Positions 36,849-44,265 of a DNA stretch of 64,000 nucleotides are shown piece after piece (positions within the stretch are counted from its first letter, which is position 1; the number at the start of each line of letters is the position of its first letter). The DNA is from DASZBX01 sp035943635 (lineage in GTDB: Bacteria > Actinomycetota > Actinomycetes > Streptomycetales > Catenulisporaceae). Location: the NCBI GenBank assembly GCA_035943635.1, contig DASZBX010000148.1, forward strand, positions 310,001 through 374,000, in the 5' to 3' direction. Below the pieces are notes generated by a model. The model made no database searches. It had not been told where the DNA came from and saw only the letters and a program-made list of their open reading frames with translations. The position numbers and the translations under genes are program-made.

Positions 36849-36875
36849 CCGCGCGCCGCATGATGCGGCGCGCGG
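36849..36875 (-). terminator. Strong palindromic stem-loop after glnR
   Basis: CCGCGCGCCGCAT (36849-36861) and ATGCGGCGCGCGG (36863-36875) are perfect complements around one base, 30 bases after the glnR stop. On the minus strand a short GTTT follows. A second hairpin, GTATGCG/CGCATAC at 36825-36842, lies next to it toward mshD. Together they are a likely terminator of glnR. Confidence 0.65.
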
Positions 36876-36904
36876 TGGCAGGAGCGGAGGAACAGGCGCG
36901 GACC

Positions 36905-37609
36905 CTAGAGCCGCACGCTCTCCCGCTCGGAGCGCTTCTCCGGGTTGACGAAGCGGTAGCCGACGTTGCGCACGGTGCCGATCAGCTGCTCGTGGTCTGC
37001 GCCGAGCTTGGCCCGCAGCCGCCGCACGTGCACGTCCACGGTCCGGGTGCCGCCGAAGTAGTCGTAGCCCCAGACCTCCTGCAGCAGCTGGGCCCGGGTG
37101 AACACCCGGCCGGGGTGCTGGGCCAGGTACTTGAGCAGCTCGAACTCCTTGAAGGTGAGGTCGAGTATCCGGTTGCGCAGCCGCGCGGTGTAGGTGGCCT
37201 CGTCGATCGACAGGTCGCCGTTGCGGATCTCCAGCGGCAGGTCGGCCGCGCCGGCGGCGGCCTGGCGGCCGATCGCCAGCCGGACCCGGGCCTCGACCTC
37301 GGCCGGCCCGGCGGTGTCGAGCAGCACGTCGTCGACCCCCCACTCGGCGGTGACCGCGGCCAGCCCGCCCTCGGTGGTGATCAGCAGCATCGGGCACTCC
37401 AGGCCGGTGGTGCGCAGCACCCGGCACAGCGAGCGGGCGGCCGGCAGATCCCGGCGGCCGTCGACCAGCAGGACGTCGGCCGGCGCCGTGTCCATCAGCG
37501 CCGAGGCCTCGGCCGGCGCGATCCGCACGTTGTGCAGCAGCAGCCCGAGGGCCGGCAGCACCTCTGCCGATGGAGCCAAGGCGTTGGTCAAAAGGAGGAG
37601 AGTAGCCAT
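36905..37609 (-). CDS. glnR: Orphan response regulator GlnR (nitrogen regulation)
   Basis: A 234-residue OmpR-type regulator that matches Streptomyces GlnR closely: start MATLLLLTNALAPSAEVLPA, then DVLLVDGRRDLPAARSLCRV, GVDDVLLDTAGPAEVEAR, and the DNA-binding part LDLTFKEFELLKYLAQHPGR. No kinase gene adjoins it, in line with GlnR being an orphan that controls nitrogen assimilation genes such as glnA and amtB. The ATG at 37609 is set by the conserved N-terminus, with AGGAG about ten bases upstream. Confidence 0.95.
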   Translation of the reverse strand: MATLLLLTNALAPSAEVLPALGLLLHNVRIAPAEASALMDTAPADVLLVDGRRDLPAARSLCRVLRTTGLECPMLLITTEGGLAAVTAEWGVDDVLLDTAGPAEVEARVRLAIGRQAAAGAADLPLEIRNGDLSIDEATYTARLRNRILDLTFKEFELLKYLAQHPGRVFTRAQLLQEVWGYDYFGGTRTVDVHVRRLRAKLGADHEQLIGTVRNVGYRFVNPEKRSERESVRL

Positions 37610-37824
37610 GAGTGTCGTACTCCTTTCGTGCCGTGAGCCCCAAGAGCCGCGGCAGACGGGCTTAGCCTTTGTGAGACGTCCGTAACTTGCCTGTAAAACA
37701 CATAAAGGACCCAGAGGCTTCATCGCCCGGATCCTTGACATGAGGATAGCCGACGTGGGCGGGCCCTGTCACCGGTACCTTTGGTAACGGCATAGGTTCG
37801 GCGCGGTGGAAGGCGGATGCGGCG

Positions 37825-38115
37825 ATGATTCCCGGCACCGGGGAGGGCTCCGGCGGGCAGGTGACCCTGCGGTTCTGGGCCGCCGCCCGCGAGGCGGCCG
37901 GCCAGGAGCAGGAGGCCAGCTCGGAGCGCACTCTGGCCGCCGCGCTGGCCGGTTCGGTGCGCCGCCGCGGACCGCTCGGGCCCGCGCTGGAGCGGGTCCT
38001 GGCCCGCTGTTCCTTCCTGGTCGACGGGGCCCCGGTGGGCACCCGGGATCCGGCCGCGATCGACCTGGCCCCGGGCTCGACCGTCGATGTCCTGCCCCCG
38101 TTCGCCGGAGGATGA
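37825..38115 (+). CDS. MoaD/ThiS-family sulfur carrier-like protein
   Basis: A 96-residue beta-grasp protein: VTLRFWAAAREAAGQ at the N-terminus, CSFLVDGAPV in the middle and a C-terminal VDVLPPFAGG. The terminal Gly-Gly is the site that is adenylated and thiolated in MoaD and ThiS. No molybdopterin or thiamine gene is adjacent. The next gene starts 9 bases downstream. It could serve molybdopterin synthesis or another sulfur transfer. Confidence 0.88.
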   Translation: MIPGTGEGSGGQVTLRFWAAAREAAGQEQEASSERTLAAALAGSVRRRGPLGPALERVLARCSFLVDGAPVGTRDPAAIDLAPGSTVDVLPPFAGG

Positions 38116-38124
38116 GCTGCGGTT

Positions 38125-39780
38125 ATGACGTACGGTTACGAGGAATACGAGCAGGACGGGACCAGCCGGGATCCGGCCTACCCGGAGCCCGGGGCCCCGG
38201 GCTCCGGCGGCAACCCGCCCGGCCGGGGCCGGCGGCGGGCGGGCGGATCCGATCCGTTTCCGGAACCTCACCACCAAGATCCGGCCTACGCCCAGGCGCC
38301 CTATGCGCAGGACCCCGGCATGCCGGACCCGTATCGGCAACCGCAGGCCCCGGCCCAGCCCGATCCGCAGTGGGACCGCTCCGGCCTGGGCTGGAACCAG
38401 CGCGAGTGGGCCGAGGCGCAGCACTTCCAGGAGCAGCCGCAGTTCCTCGCCCGGCCGCCCGGAACCGGGTACCAGGGCGGCGAGAACCCCGGCGTGGTCC
38501 TTCCGGGCCAGCGGTATCCAGAGGCGCAATACCCCGGTCCGGAGGTTGCGCCGTCCGGATACCCCGAGCTGGGATATGACGGATCTCACTACCCGGGCGG
38601 GCAGATTCCCGGCTCGGATTTCGCCGACCCCGGCTATCCGGAGCCCGGCCGCCACGGAACCGGGTATCCCGAGGCCGGTTTCGGTTACATTCCCGAGCAG
38701 GCAGGTCCCGCGTACCCGGAGACCGACTACCGCGGTCCGCAGTACGCGCAGCCGGGCTACCCCGAGCCTGACCAAAACGCAGGCCCCGGTTATGACGAAG
38801 CCGACTACCCGCAGCCCGGATACCAGGAGTTCGGCCACCCCGACGACGGTTTCCAGGGCGCCGGCTACGACGAGAACCCCGCTGGTCGGCCCTACGCCGA
38901 GACGCTCGCTCCGGCTCCCGGCCGCGGCTCGCGGCGCTCAGCCCCGGCCGAGCCGGACTGGCAGCAGCAACAACCGGAGTCCTACGGCCAGCCCGAATAC
39001 CCCCGCCCGCCGGACGACCGCGGAGCCGACGAGCCGTCGCGCTCCGCACGCTCGCCCGAGGCCTCCGCCCAGTCGGCCGGCCGGATCGCGTTCGGCGCCG
39101 CCGGCCTCGCCGTGGTCACCGCGATCACGGCCATCGCCGCAGCTCCGGTGCTCGCGATAGCCGCCGGTGCGAGCCAGATCGGTCTGGCCGCGGGCTGGGC
39201 CCGCACCACCAACGCCGCCTGGCGAAGCGCGCTGCTGCCGGCCCTGACCGGCGTGTGCACCACGGTCGTGGCGTATATGGCCGCACCCGACTACGCCGCC
39301 GCGTTGTCTGCCGGAGTGCTCGGCTTAGGCTTCACGGCTCTGGCCGCGGAGAAGATGCTCACCGGCCACCGGTCGGTCGAAGCCCTGGCCGGGTCGGTCG
39401 CCGGGGCGGTGCTCGCGGCGGTCCCTGCCGGCTACGTGGTGGCCGACCGGCAGGACTCGGCGCTGACCGCGGGCTGCGCGCTGGCCGCCGCGCTGGCCGT
39501 GCTCTGCCCGGCCCTGCTATCCGGCGCGGCCCGCGGCGCGGTGGCCGGAGTGCTGGCCGCGACCCTGGTCGGCGGCCTGACCGCGGTCAGCCTGTCCTCC
39601 CATGCCGGGCTGTCCGGCGGCCTGCTCGGCGGACTGATGGCCGGGATATTCGCGGCGACCGGTTCGGCCGCCGCGGGCCGGCTGGCCGAGGAGGGGTCCG
39701 AGACCCGGCTGCTCGGGCAGACGCTGCCGGTGGCCCTGGCCGGGCTGGCCGCGGTGATCGCCGCCACGGTCATGCGTTGA
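38125..39780 (+). CDS. Tyr/Pro-rich membrane protein with a TTA codon
   Basis: A 551-residue protein. Residues 1-310 are low-complexity, rich in Pro, Tyr, Gly, Asp and Gln with repeating GYPEPG-like units, and probably disordered. Residues about 320-551 contain eight or so Ala/Leu-rich membrane segments. Leu in VLGLGFTAL is encoded by TTA at 39325-39327, the rare codon read by the bldA tRNA in Streptomyces. Translation may therefore be developmentally limited. It follows the MoaD-like gene by nine bases. Function unknown. Confidence 0.8.
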   Translation: MTYGYEEYEQDGTSRDPAYPEPGAPGSGGNPPGRGRRRAGGSDPFPEPHHQDPAYAQAPYAQDPGMPDPYRQPQAPAQPDPQWDRSGLGWNQREWAEAQHFQEQPQFLARPPGTGYQGGENPGVVLPGQRYPEAQYPGPEVAPSGYPELGYDGSHYPGGQIPGSDFADPGYPEPGRHGTGYPEAGFGYIPEQAGPAYPETDYRGPQYAQPGYPEPDQNAGPGYDEADYPQPGYQEFGHPDDGFQGAGYDENPAGRPYAETLAPAPGRGSRRSAPAEPDWQQQQPESYGQPEYPRPPDDRGADEPSRSARSPEASAQSAGRIAFGAAGLAVVTAITAIAAAPVLAIAAGASQIGLAAGWARTTNAAWRSALLPALTGVCTTVVAYMAAPDYAAALSAGVLGLGFTALAAEKMLTGHRSVEALAGSVAGAVLAAVPAGYVVADRQDSALTAGCALAAALAVLCPALLSGAARGAVAGVLAATLVGGLTAVSLSSHAGLSGGLLGGLMAGIFAATGSAAAGRLAEEGSETRLLGQTLPVALAGLAAVIAATVMR

Positions 39781-39829
39781 TCTGTACCCCCGGCTGCACA
39801 CTCATCCAACCCGGATCCCGGCTACCCTC

Positions 39830-40615
39830 GTGAGCGTGACCGCCCCTGACCCGTACTCATATTCCGACCGGCACCATCACTCCGAGGGCGACGTCGAGCC
39901 CACCCTGGTGATGCGCCGCAAGAGGCACCCGGTGCGGTGGATCCTGATCGTCCTGATCGTGCTGGCCGGCCTGCTGGTCGCCGCCGACCGGGTCGCGCTG
40001 CACTTCGCGCAGGACGAACTGGCCACCAAGATCGCGCAGCAGCAGAAGCTGTCGCAGAAGCCGACCGTCAAGATCGACGGCTTCCCGTTCCTGACCCAGG
40101 CGGTCTCCCGCAACTTCGGCCACGCCACGATCGACATCCACGGCCTGGACGCCCAGGGCGTGCCGATCAGCGACCTGCACGCCGACCTGACCGGCGTGCA
40201 CGTGTCCAGCGGCTACGACAGCGCGACCGTGGACACCCTGACCGCCACCGCCGAACTGGACTTCGCCGACCTGTCCAAGGCGGTCACCCAGAAGGTCGGC
40301 CTGGCCCAGGTGGTGCTCAGCGACGGCGGGAACAACCAGGTCAAGGCGGGCATCTCGGTGGCCGGGCTGATCGGCGGCTCGGTCCAGGTGCACGTGAGCC
40401 TGCTGCCGAACAACCAGATCGAGCTGAAGTCCGACTCCTTCCAGGTCCCGGTGGTCGGCTCCAAGAACTTCGACTACACGCTGTCGCTGGCCGGCCTGCC
40501 GTTCGGGGTGAACCTGACCACGCTCACCGTCACCTCCGACGGCATCGACATCGTCGCGGTCGGCCACGGCGTCTCGCTCAGCCAGACCAGTGCCCAGACG
40601 GGTGGGACGCAGTAG
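39830..40615 (+). CDS. DUF2993 (LmeA-like) family protein
   Basis: A 261-residue protein with a His/Asp-rich N-terminus, one membrane anchor (WILIVLIVLAGLLVAADRVA, about 36-55) and an extracytoplasmic lipid-binding-like domain: KIDGFPFLTQAVSRNFG and VHVSSGYDSATVDTL are typical of DUF2993. The mycobacterial relative LmeA acts in lipomannan maturation. There is no Shine-Dalgarno. GTG 39836 with TACCCT seven bases upstream is an alternative, leaderless-type start. Confidence 0.85.
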   Translation: MSVTAPDPYSYSDRHHHSEGDVEPTLVMRRKRHPVRWILIVLIVLAGLLVAADRVALHFAQDELATKIAQQQKLSQKPTVKIDGFPFLTQAVSRNFGHATIDIHGLDAQGVPISDLHADLTGVHVSSGYDSATVDTLTATAELDFADLSKAVTQKVGLAQVVLSDGGNNQVKAGISVAGLIGGSVQVHVSLLPNNQIELKSDSFQVPVVGSKNFDYTLSLAGLPFGVNLTTLTVTSDGIDIVAVGHGVSLSQTSAQTGGTQ

Positions 40616-40691
40616 CACACCGGTGAGACGGACGTATCAGCATCTGAGATATTAGTGACAGCGGCCCGCATTCCTCCTTACCATCGGAGGC

Positions 40692-40802
40692 ATGAGGCCC
40701 CAGGCAGAGTTGACGAAGCGCCGCGCCGTCGACCTGTGCCGCGTCACCACCTGCCTGTGTCCCGGCCGTCCCCGAGTGCCGGCGGGAATGATCTCGGCCT
40801 GA
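40692..40802 (+). CDS. Cysteine-containing leader peptide upstream of the sulfurtransferase
   Basis: A 36-codon frame carrying LTKRRAVDLCRVTTCLCPGR. The LTKRRAVDLCRV motif is the signature of short leader peptides that precede sulfur genes in actinobacteria. Cysteine codons are clustered (TGC, TGC, TGT). In mycobacteria such cysteine-rich short frames control downstream genes by ribosome stalling. GGAGG ends one base before ATG 40692, which is close. A TTG at 40710 (start of LTKRR) is the alternative start. It lies 143 bases before the sulfurtransferase. Confidence 0.75.
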   Translation: MRPQAELTKRRAVDLCRVTTCLCPGRPRVPAGMISA

Positions 40803-40945
40803 TTCGGGCCCGCTCCGCCGAACGTGTCGAACCCGGTTCCGCTTCGGTTCTGTCCGCACTCGAGCGCCCACCCGCACACGGATAGTTGTGCACCAGGAAT
40901 GTCCCCTGCACGTCAAGACAGATCCCCTTCGGAGGGAAGAACCTT

Positions 40946-41779
40946 ATGAGCCGCACCAACGTACTCGTCGACGCTGACTGGGTCGAGGCGCACCTGGACG
41001 ACCCGCAAGTGGTCCTGGTCGAGGTCGACGAGGACACCGCCGCTTACGAGAAGAACCACATCCGCAACGCGGTCCGGATCGACTGGAAGCGCGACCTGCA
41101 GGACCCGGTCCGGCGCGACTTCGTGAACCAGGAGCAGTTCGAGGCGCTGCTGTCCGAGCGCGGCATCGCCAACGACAGCACGGTGGTCCTGTACGGCGGC
41201 AACAACAACTGGTTCGCCTCCTACGCCTACTGGTACTTCAAGCTCTACGGCCACCAGGACGTCAAGCTGCTCGACGGCGGCCGCAAGAAGTGGGAACTGG
41301 ACTCGCGCGACCTGGTCGAGGAGGTGCCGGCCCGCCCGGCCACCGAGTACAAGGCCAAGCCGCAGGACGCCTCCATCCGCGCCTTCCGGGACGAGGTGCT
41401 CGACTCGATCGGGACGAAGAACCTGGTCGACGTGCGCTCCCCGGACGAGTTCTCCGGCAAGCTGCTGGCCCCGGCCCACCTGCCGCAGGAGCAGTCCCAG
41501 CGCCCCGGCCACGTGCCGAGCGCGAAGAACATCCCGTGGTCCAAGTCGGCCAACGACGACGGCACGTTCAAGTCGGACGAGGAACTGACCGCGCTGTACG
41601 AGGGCGAGGGCGTGGACCTGGCCAAGGACACCATCGCCTACTGCCGGATCGGCGAGCGCTCGGCCCACACCTGGTTCGTGCTGCACGAGATCCTGGGCCA
41701 GGCGAACGTGAAGAACTACGACGGTTCCTGGACCGAGTACGGCTCGCTCGTCGGCGTCCCGATCGAGCTCGGCGCCTGA
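40946..41779 (+). CDS. sseA: Thiosulfate/3-mercaptopyruvate sulfurtransferase
   Basis: A 277-residue two-domain rhodanese. The inactive N-terminal domain (VLVEVDEDTAAYEKNHI) is followed by an active domain with the catalytic Cys233 in IAYCRIGERSAHTWF. It moves sulfur to cyanide or other thiophiles and may support cysteine-linked metabolism (also annotated cysA). GGAGGGAAGA (40931-40940) precedes the ATG. It is coupled with the DUF1416 gene, and a terminator follows that gene. Confidence 0.94.
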   Translation: MSRTNVLVDADWVEAHLDDPQVVLVEVDEDTAAYEKNHIRNAVRIDWKRDLQDPVRRDFVNQEQFEALLSERGIANDSTVVLYGGNNNWFASYAYWYFKLYGHQDVKLLDGGRKKWELDSRDLVEEVPARPATEYKAKPQDASIRAFRDEVLDSIGTKNLVDVRSPDEFSGKLLAPAHLPQEQSQRPGHVPSAKNIPWSKSANDDGTFKSDEELTALYEGEGVDLAKDTIAYCRIGERSAHTWFVLHEILGQANVKNYDGSWTEYGSLVGVPIELGA

Positions 41780-41829
41780 TTTCCCTCCCGTCCGGCTGCG
41801 GCCGGAACCCGTTGACCAAGGAGTACAAG

Positions 41830-42120
41830 ATGTGCGGAGCCACCGCCGGCGGTCTGAACCGCGACGGCATCGCCGAAGGCAAGGAAACCGTGATCGAGGG
41901 CACCGTCGAGCGGGACGGTTCGCCGGTGACCGGCTACGTCCGGCTGCTCGACTCGTCCGGCGAGTTCACCGCGGAGGTGCCCACCTCGGCCACCGGGGCG
42001 TTCCGCTTCTTCGCCGCTCCCGGCACCTGGACCCTGCGGGCCCTGGTGCCCGGCGGCAGCGCCGACCGCTCGGTCGTCGCCACGGTCGGCCAGGTGCACG
42101 AGGTCAAGATCGCCGTCTGA
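41830..42120 (+). CDS. DUF1416 family protein
   Basis: A 96-residue protein beginning MCGATAGGLN, with a short beta-sandwich pattern (VIEGTVERDGSPVTGYVRLLD, GTWTLRALVPGG) typical of DUF1416. These genes regularly follow actinobacterial rhodanese genes, which suggests a role in the same sulfur process; no reaction is known to me. AAGGAG lies six bases before the ATG. Confidence 0.92.
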   Translation: MCGATAGGLNRDGIAEGKETVIEGTVERDGSPVTGYVRLLDSSGEFTAEVPTSATGAFRFFAAPGTWTLRALVPGGSADRSVVATVGQVHEVKIAV

Positions 42121-42153
42121 CCGGTCCGCCGCCGCTATCCCGGCGCCGACCGA

Positions 42154-42202
42154 CCCAGAACCCCGTCTCCCCGGTCCGCCGGGGGGCGGGGTTCTGGGTT
42201 TT
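42154..42202 (+). terminator. Rho-independent terminator after sseA-DUF1416
   Basis: CCCAGAACCCCG (42154-42165) pairs perfectly with CGGGGTTCTGGG (42187-42198), followed directly by TTTT. It is a canonical terminator 33 bases after the DUF1416 stop. Confidence 0.93.
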
Positions 42203-42554
42203 CCAGGTTAATTCGCGCCCACCGGGGCCTGCCGGAGCCCGTCCGGGCGGCCGGGCGCAGGTCAGTGCCCTGATGTGGCGGGCGGGGTGAGCTGCGCGGC
42301 CGCGGTCCGGGCCGCCCGGCCGGCCGCGCGTGCGGACTCGGAAACCGGTATGGAATCAGAGGGCTGCGAGGATTCGGAAATCTTCGCGGCGGATCCGGCG
42401 CACCGCGCGGCGGCGTTGCTGGGAACGGCGGAACCGGACGCGGCCGATGGTCCGGCGGCTGTGTCGATCCACCACGGCGGTGTGGGTCCGGGACGAGAGC
42501 GGCCGCCTCCCCGATGAGCGCCGCGATCCGTCGCGGCCCCCCTACCCACGAAAA
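42203..42554. other. Intergenic region without a supported gene
   Basis: Between the sseA terminator and the terminator of the DsrE gene. One GC-rich frame at 42275-42517 (80 codons) has no ribosome site and no recognisable domain. I see nothing else here. Confidence 0.4.
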
Positions 42555-42599
42555 GGCGCCCTGATACCGGCGAAGGCCCGCGGCCGGTTTCAGAGCGCC
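42551..42599 (-). terminator. Terminator after the DsrE-like gene
   Basis: Read on the minus strand, GGCGCTCTGAAACCGGC (42599-42583) pairs with GCCGGTATCAGGGCGCC (42571-42555) with two mismatches. The loop is 11 bases and the stem is followed by TTTT (42554-42551). It lies 67 bases beyond the DsrE-like stop. Confidence 0.8.
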
Positions 42600-42665
42600 T
42601 TGTCGAGCGGGGTGGACAGGGGTTTCGGGCGATGACGAAGGATGGCGTGCCCCCGAGGAAGCGCC

Positions 42666-43028
42666 TCAGTAGACCAGCGCCTGCGTGTCGTCCGCCAGTG
42701 CCTCGGCCACGAAGACCTGCGCCCCGGCGATCCGGATCCCCTCGATCAGCTGCGACTCGGTGATCTCCCGCCGCGCCGCGCACTGCGTGCACACGGTGAC
42801 CGTGCCGCCGGCCAGGATCCCCTCGATCAGGTCCGGCAGCGGGGCCGCGTGCGGCAGCTCGAACTCGGCCGCCTTGCCCGGCAGGGCGAACCAGGAGGCC
42901 TCCCCGGTGAGCCAGAGCGAGACCTGCGCACCCGAGGCCACCGCGACCGCGGCGACGGTGAAGGCCTGCGAGCAGCGCTCCGGCGCGTCGGCTCCGGCGG
43001 TGACCTTGACGACCAGTTTCTTCGGCAT
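42666..43028 (-). CDS. DsrE-family protein
   Basis: A 120-residue protein: KKLVVKVTAGADAPERCSQAF at the N-terminus, SLWLTGEASWFALPG, and VTVCTQCAARREI with a CxxC. These match DsrE/DsrF-like proteins that carry or relay sulfur, consistent with the nearby sulfurtransferase. It is monocistronic, with its own terminator downstream. Confidence 0.88.
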   Translation of the reverse strand: MPKKLVVKVTAGADAPERCSQAFTVAAVAVASGAQVSLWLTGEASWFALPGKAAEFELPHAAPLPDLIEGILAGGTVTVCTQCAARREITESQLIEGIRIAGAQVFVAEALADDTQALVY

Positions 43029-43133
43029 GATCCGAGCGTAGCGAGCGTCACAGCCGGGCCGTCCGGCGGGAGGGACCGGGCGGGCTAAACTGGGGGCGTT
43101 CGCCGATCGTGTCGACCCGCAGGAGCTATCACC

Positions 43134-43235
43134 GTGGACAACTTCTTCACCGCACTCCTCGTGGTGGTCTTCCTGGCGGTGATGGGCTTCTCGGCGTTCG
43201 TCGTGGTGCAGCTCTTCAAGGGCCAGAACCGCTAG
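43134..43235 (+). CDS. 33-residue membrane peptide
   Basis: GTG 43134 follows AGGAG (43121-43125) at eight bases and encodes 33 residues: a single hydrophobic helix (FFTALLVVVFLAVMGFSAFV) ending QLFKGQNR. It stops ten bases before the nitrobindin-like gene and is probably cotranscribed. The strong ribosome site and helix support a real small membrane protein. Function unknown. Confidence 0.7.
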   Translation: MDNFFTALLVVVFLAVMGFSAFVVVQLFKGQNR

Positions 43236-43245
43236 GCGCCCGGCG

Positions 43246-43770
43246 ATGCCCTTCGAGATCCCGGCCGACCTGGCCGCGCCCGCCCTCCCGCTGGCCTTCC
43301 TGCTCGGCCGCTGGGCCGGGGTGGGCCTGGGCCAGTACCCGACCGTCGAGGACTTCCGGTTCGGCCAGGAGGTCGAGTTCTCCTACCTCCCGGGCAAGCC
43401 GTTCCTGGAGTACGTCTCCCGGTCCTGGCTGATCGACGACGACGGGGTGAAGATCCGCCCGCTGGCCACCGAGACCGGGTACTGGCGGCCCGGCCCCGCT
43501 CTGCCGGACGGCCGCCAGGGGATCGAGCTGGAGGTCCTGCTCACCCACCCGACCGGGATCACCGAGATCTGGCTCGGCGAACTGTCCGCCGGCAAGATCG
43601 AACTGCACACGGACGCCGTGGCCCGCACCTCCACCGCCAAGGAGTACTCGGCCGGCCACCGCCTCTACGGTCTGGTCAAGGGCGACCTGTACTGGACCTT
43701 CGACATGGCCGCGATGGGCCAGCCGATGACCAACCACCTGGCCGCCCAGCTCAAGCGGGACGTCGAGTAA
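43246..43770 (+). CDS. Nitrobindin/FABP-like heme-binding protein (DUF1794)
   Basis: A 174-residue ten-strand beta-barrel protein. LLGRWAGVGLGQYPTV carries the GxWxGxG motif of nitrobindins. YWRPGPALPDG, HPTGITEIWLGEL and the C-terminal YWTFDMAAMGQPM are family marks. These bind heme or a hydrophobic ligand and may handle nitric oxide species. The gene lies between the membrane peptide and the Nur-like gene. Confidence 0.88.
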   Translation: MPFEIPADLAAPALPLAFLLGRWAGVGLGQYPTVEDFRFGQEVEFSYLPGKPFLEYVSRSWLIDDDGVKIRPLATETGYWRPGPALPDGRQGIELEVLLTHPTGITEIWLGELSAGKIELHTDAVARTSTAKEYSAGHRLYGLVKGDLYWTFDMAAMGQPMTNHLAAQLKRDVE

Positions 43771-43806
43771 TCACAGCGCGTGGGCGCTCCCACACGGCAC
43801 ACGCAC

Positions 43807-43819
43807 TAGACTTGGCTTA
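43807..43819 (+). promoter_or_regulatory. Probable leaderless promoter of the Nur-like gene
   Basis: TAGACT (43807-43812) lies six bases before ATG 43819, and no Shine-Dalgarno is present. A -10 at that distance places the transcription start on the ATG itself, the common leaderless arrangement in actinobacteria. A GTGGG-CGCT-CCCAC inverted repeat at 43780-43793 sits just upstream and could be an operator or the end of the previous transcript. Confidence 0.55.
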
Positions 43820-44265
43820 TGGCGAAGACTGGGCCGAGCGAACTCCCCCAAATGCTGCGGGCGAAGGGCTACCGGCTCACGCCCGCGCGGCAGCTCGTGC
43901 TCAACGCGGTGTCCAACCTGGAACACGCCACGCCCGACGCGATCTGCCTGGAAGTGCAGCGCACCGCCAGCGCCGTGAACCTGTCGACCGTCTACCGCAC
44001 CCTCGAACTGCTCGAGGAACTGAGCCTGGTAAACCACACGCACCTCGGCCACGGCGCCCCGATCTACCATGTCGCCGCCGAACAGGACCACCTGCACCTG
44101 GTCTGCCGCGAGTGCGGCGGAATCACCGAGACCGACGTGGCGTTGGCAGATCCGTTGGTGGAACAGCTCAAAGCAGTGCACGGCTTCGACACGGACGTCG
44201 CCCATTTCGCGATCTTCGGCCGGTGCTCCGCCTGCATAGGGAAGGAGCGCGATGACAGTCGTTAG
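43819..44265 (+). CDS. nur: Fur-family metalloregulator, Nur-like
   Basis: A 148-residue repressor. The winged helix (GYRLTPARQLVLNAV, NLSTVYRTLELLEEL) is followed by the metal-binding dimerisation domain with HLHLVCRECGG and CSAC. His73, His75 and His129 fall at the spacing of the nickel-site histidines I recall for Streptomyces Nur (70, 72, 126, constant offset of three), so nickel rather than iron or zinc sensing is favoured. The gene overlaps ygfZ by 14 bases. Fur or Zur remains possible. Confidence 0.82.
   Translation: MAKTGPSELPQMLRAKGYRLTPARQLVLNAVSNLEHATPDAICLEVQRTASAVNLSTVYRTLELLEELSLVNHTHLGHGAPIYHVAAEQDHLHLVCRECGGITETDVALADPLVEQLKAVHGFDTDVAHFAIFGRCSACIGKERDDSR

Noticed and set aside
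37735..37740. TTGACA upstream of the moaD-like gene as a -35
   Set aside because: No -10 at a workable distance in the forward direction.
42275..42517. 80-codon frame between the sseA terminator and the DsrE gene
   Set aside because: GC bias is compatible with coding, but there is no ribosome site, no known domain, and it crosses a region likely to be intergenic.
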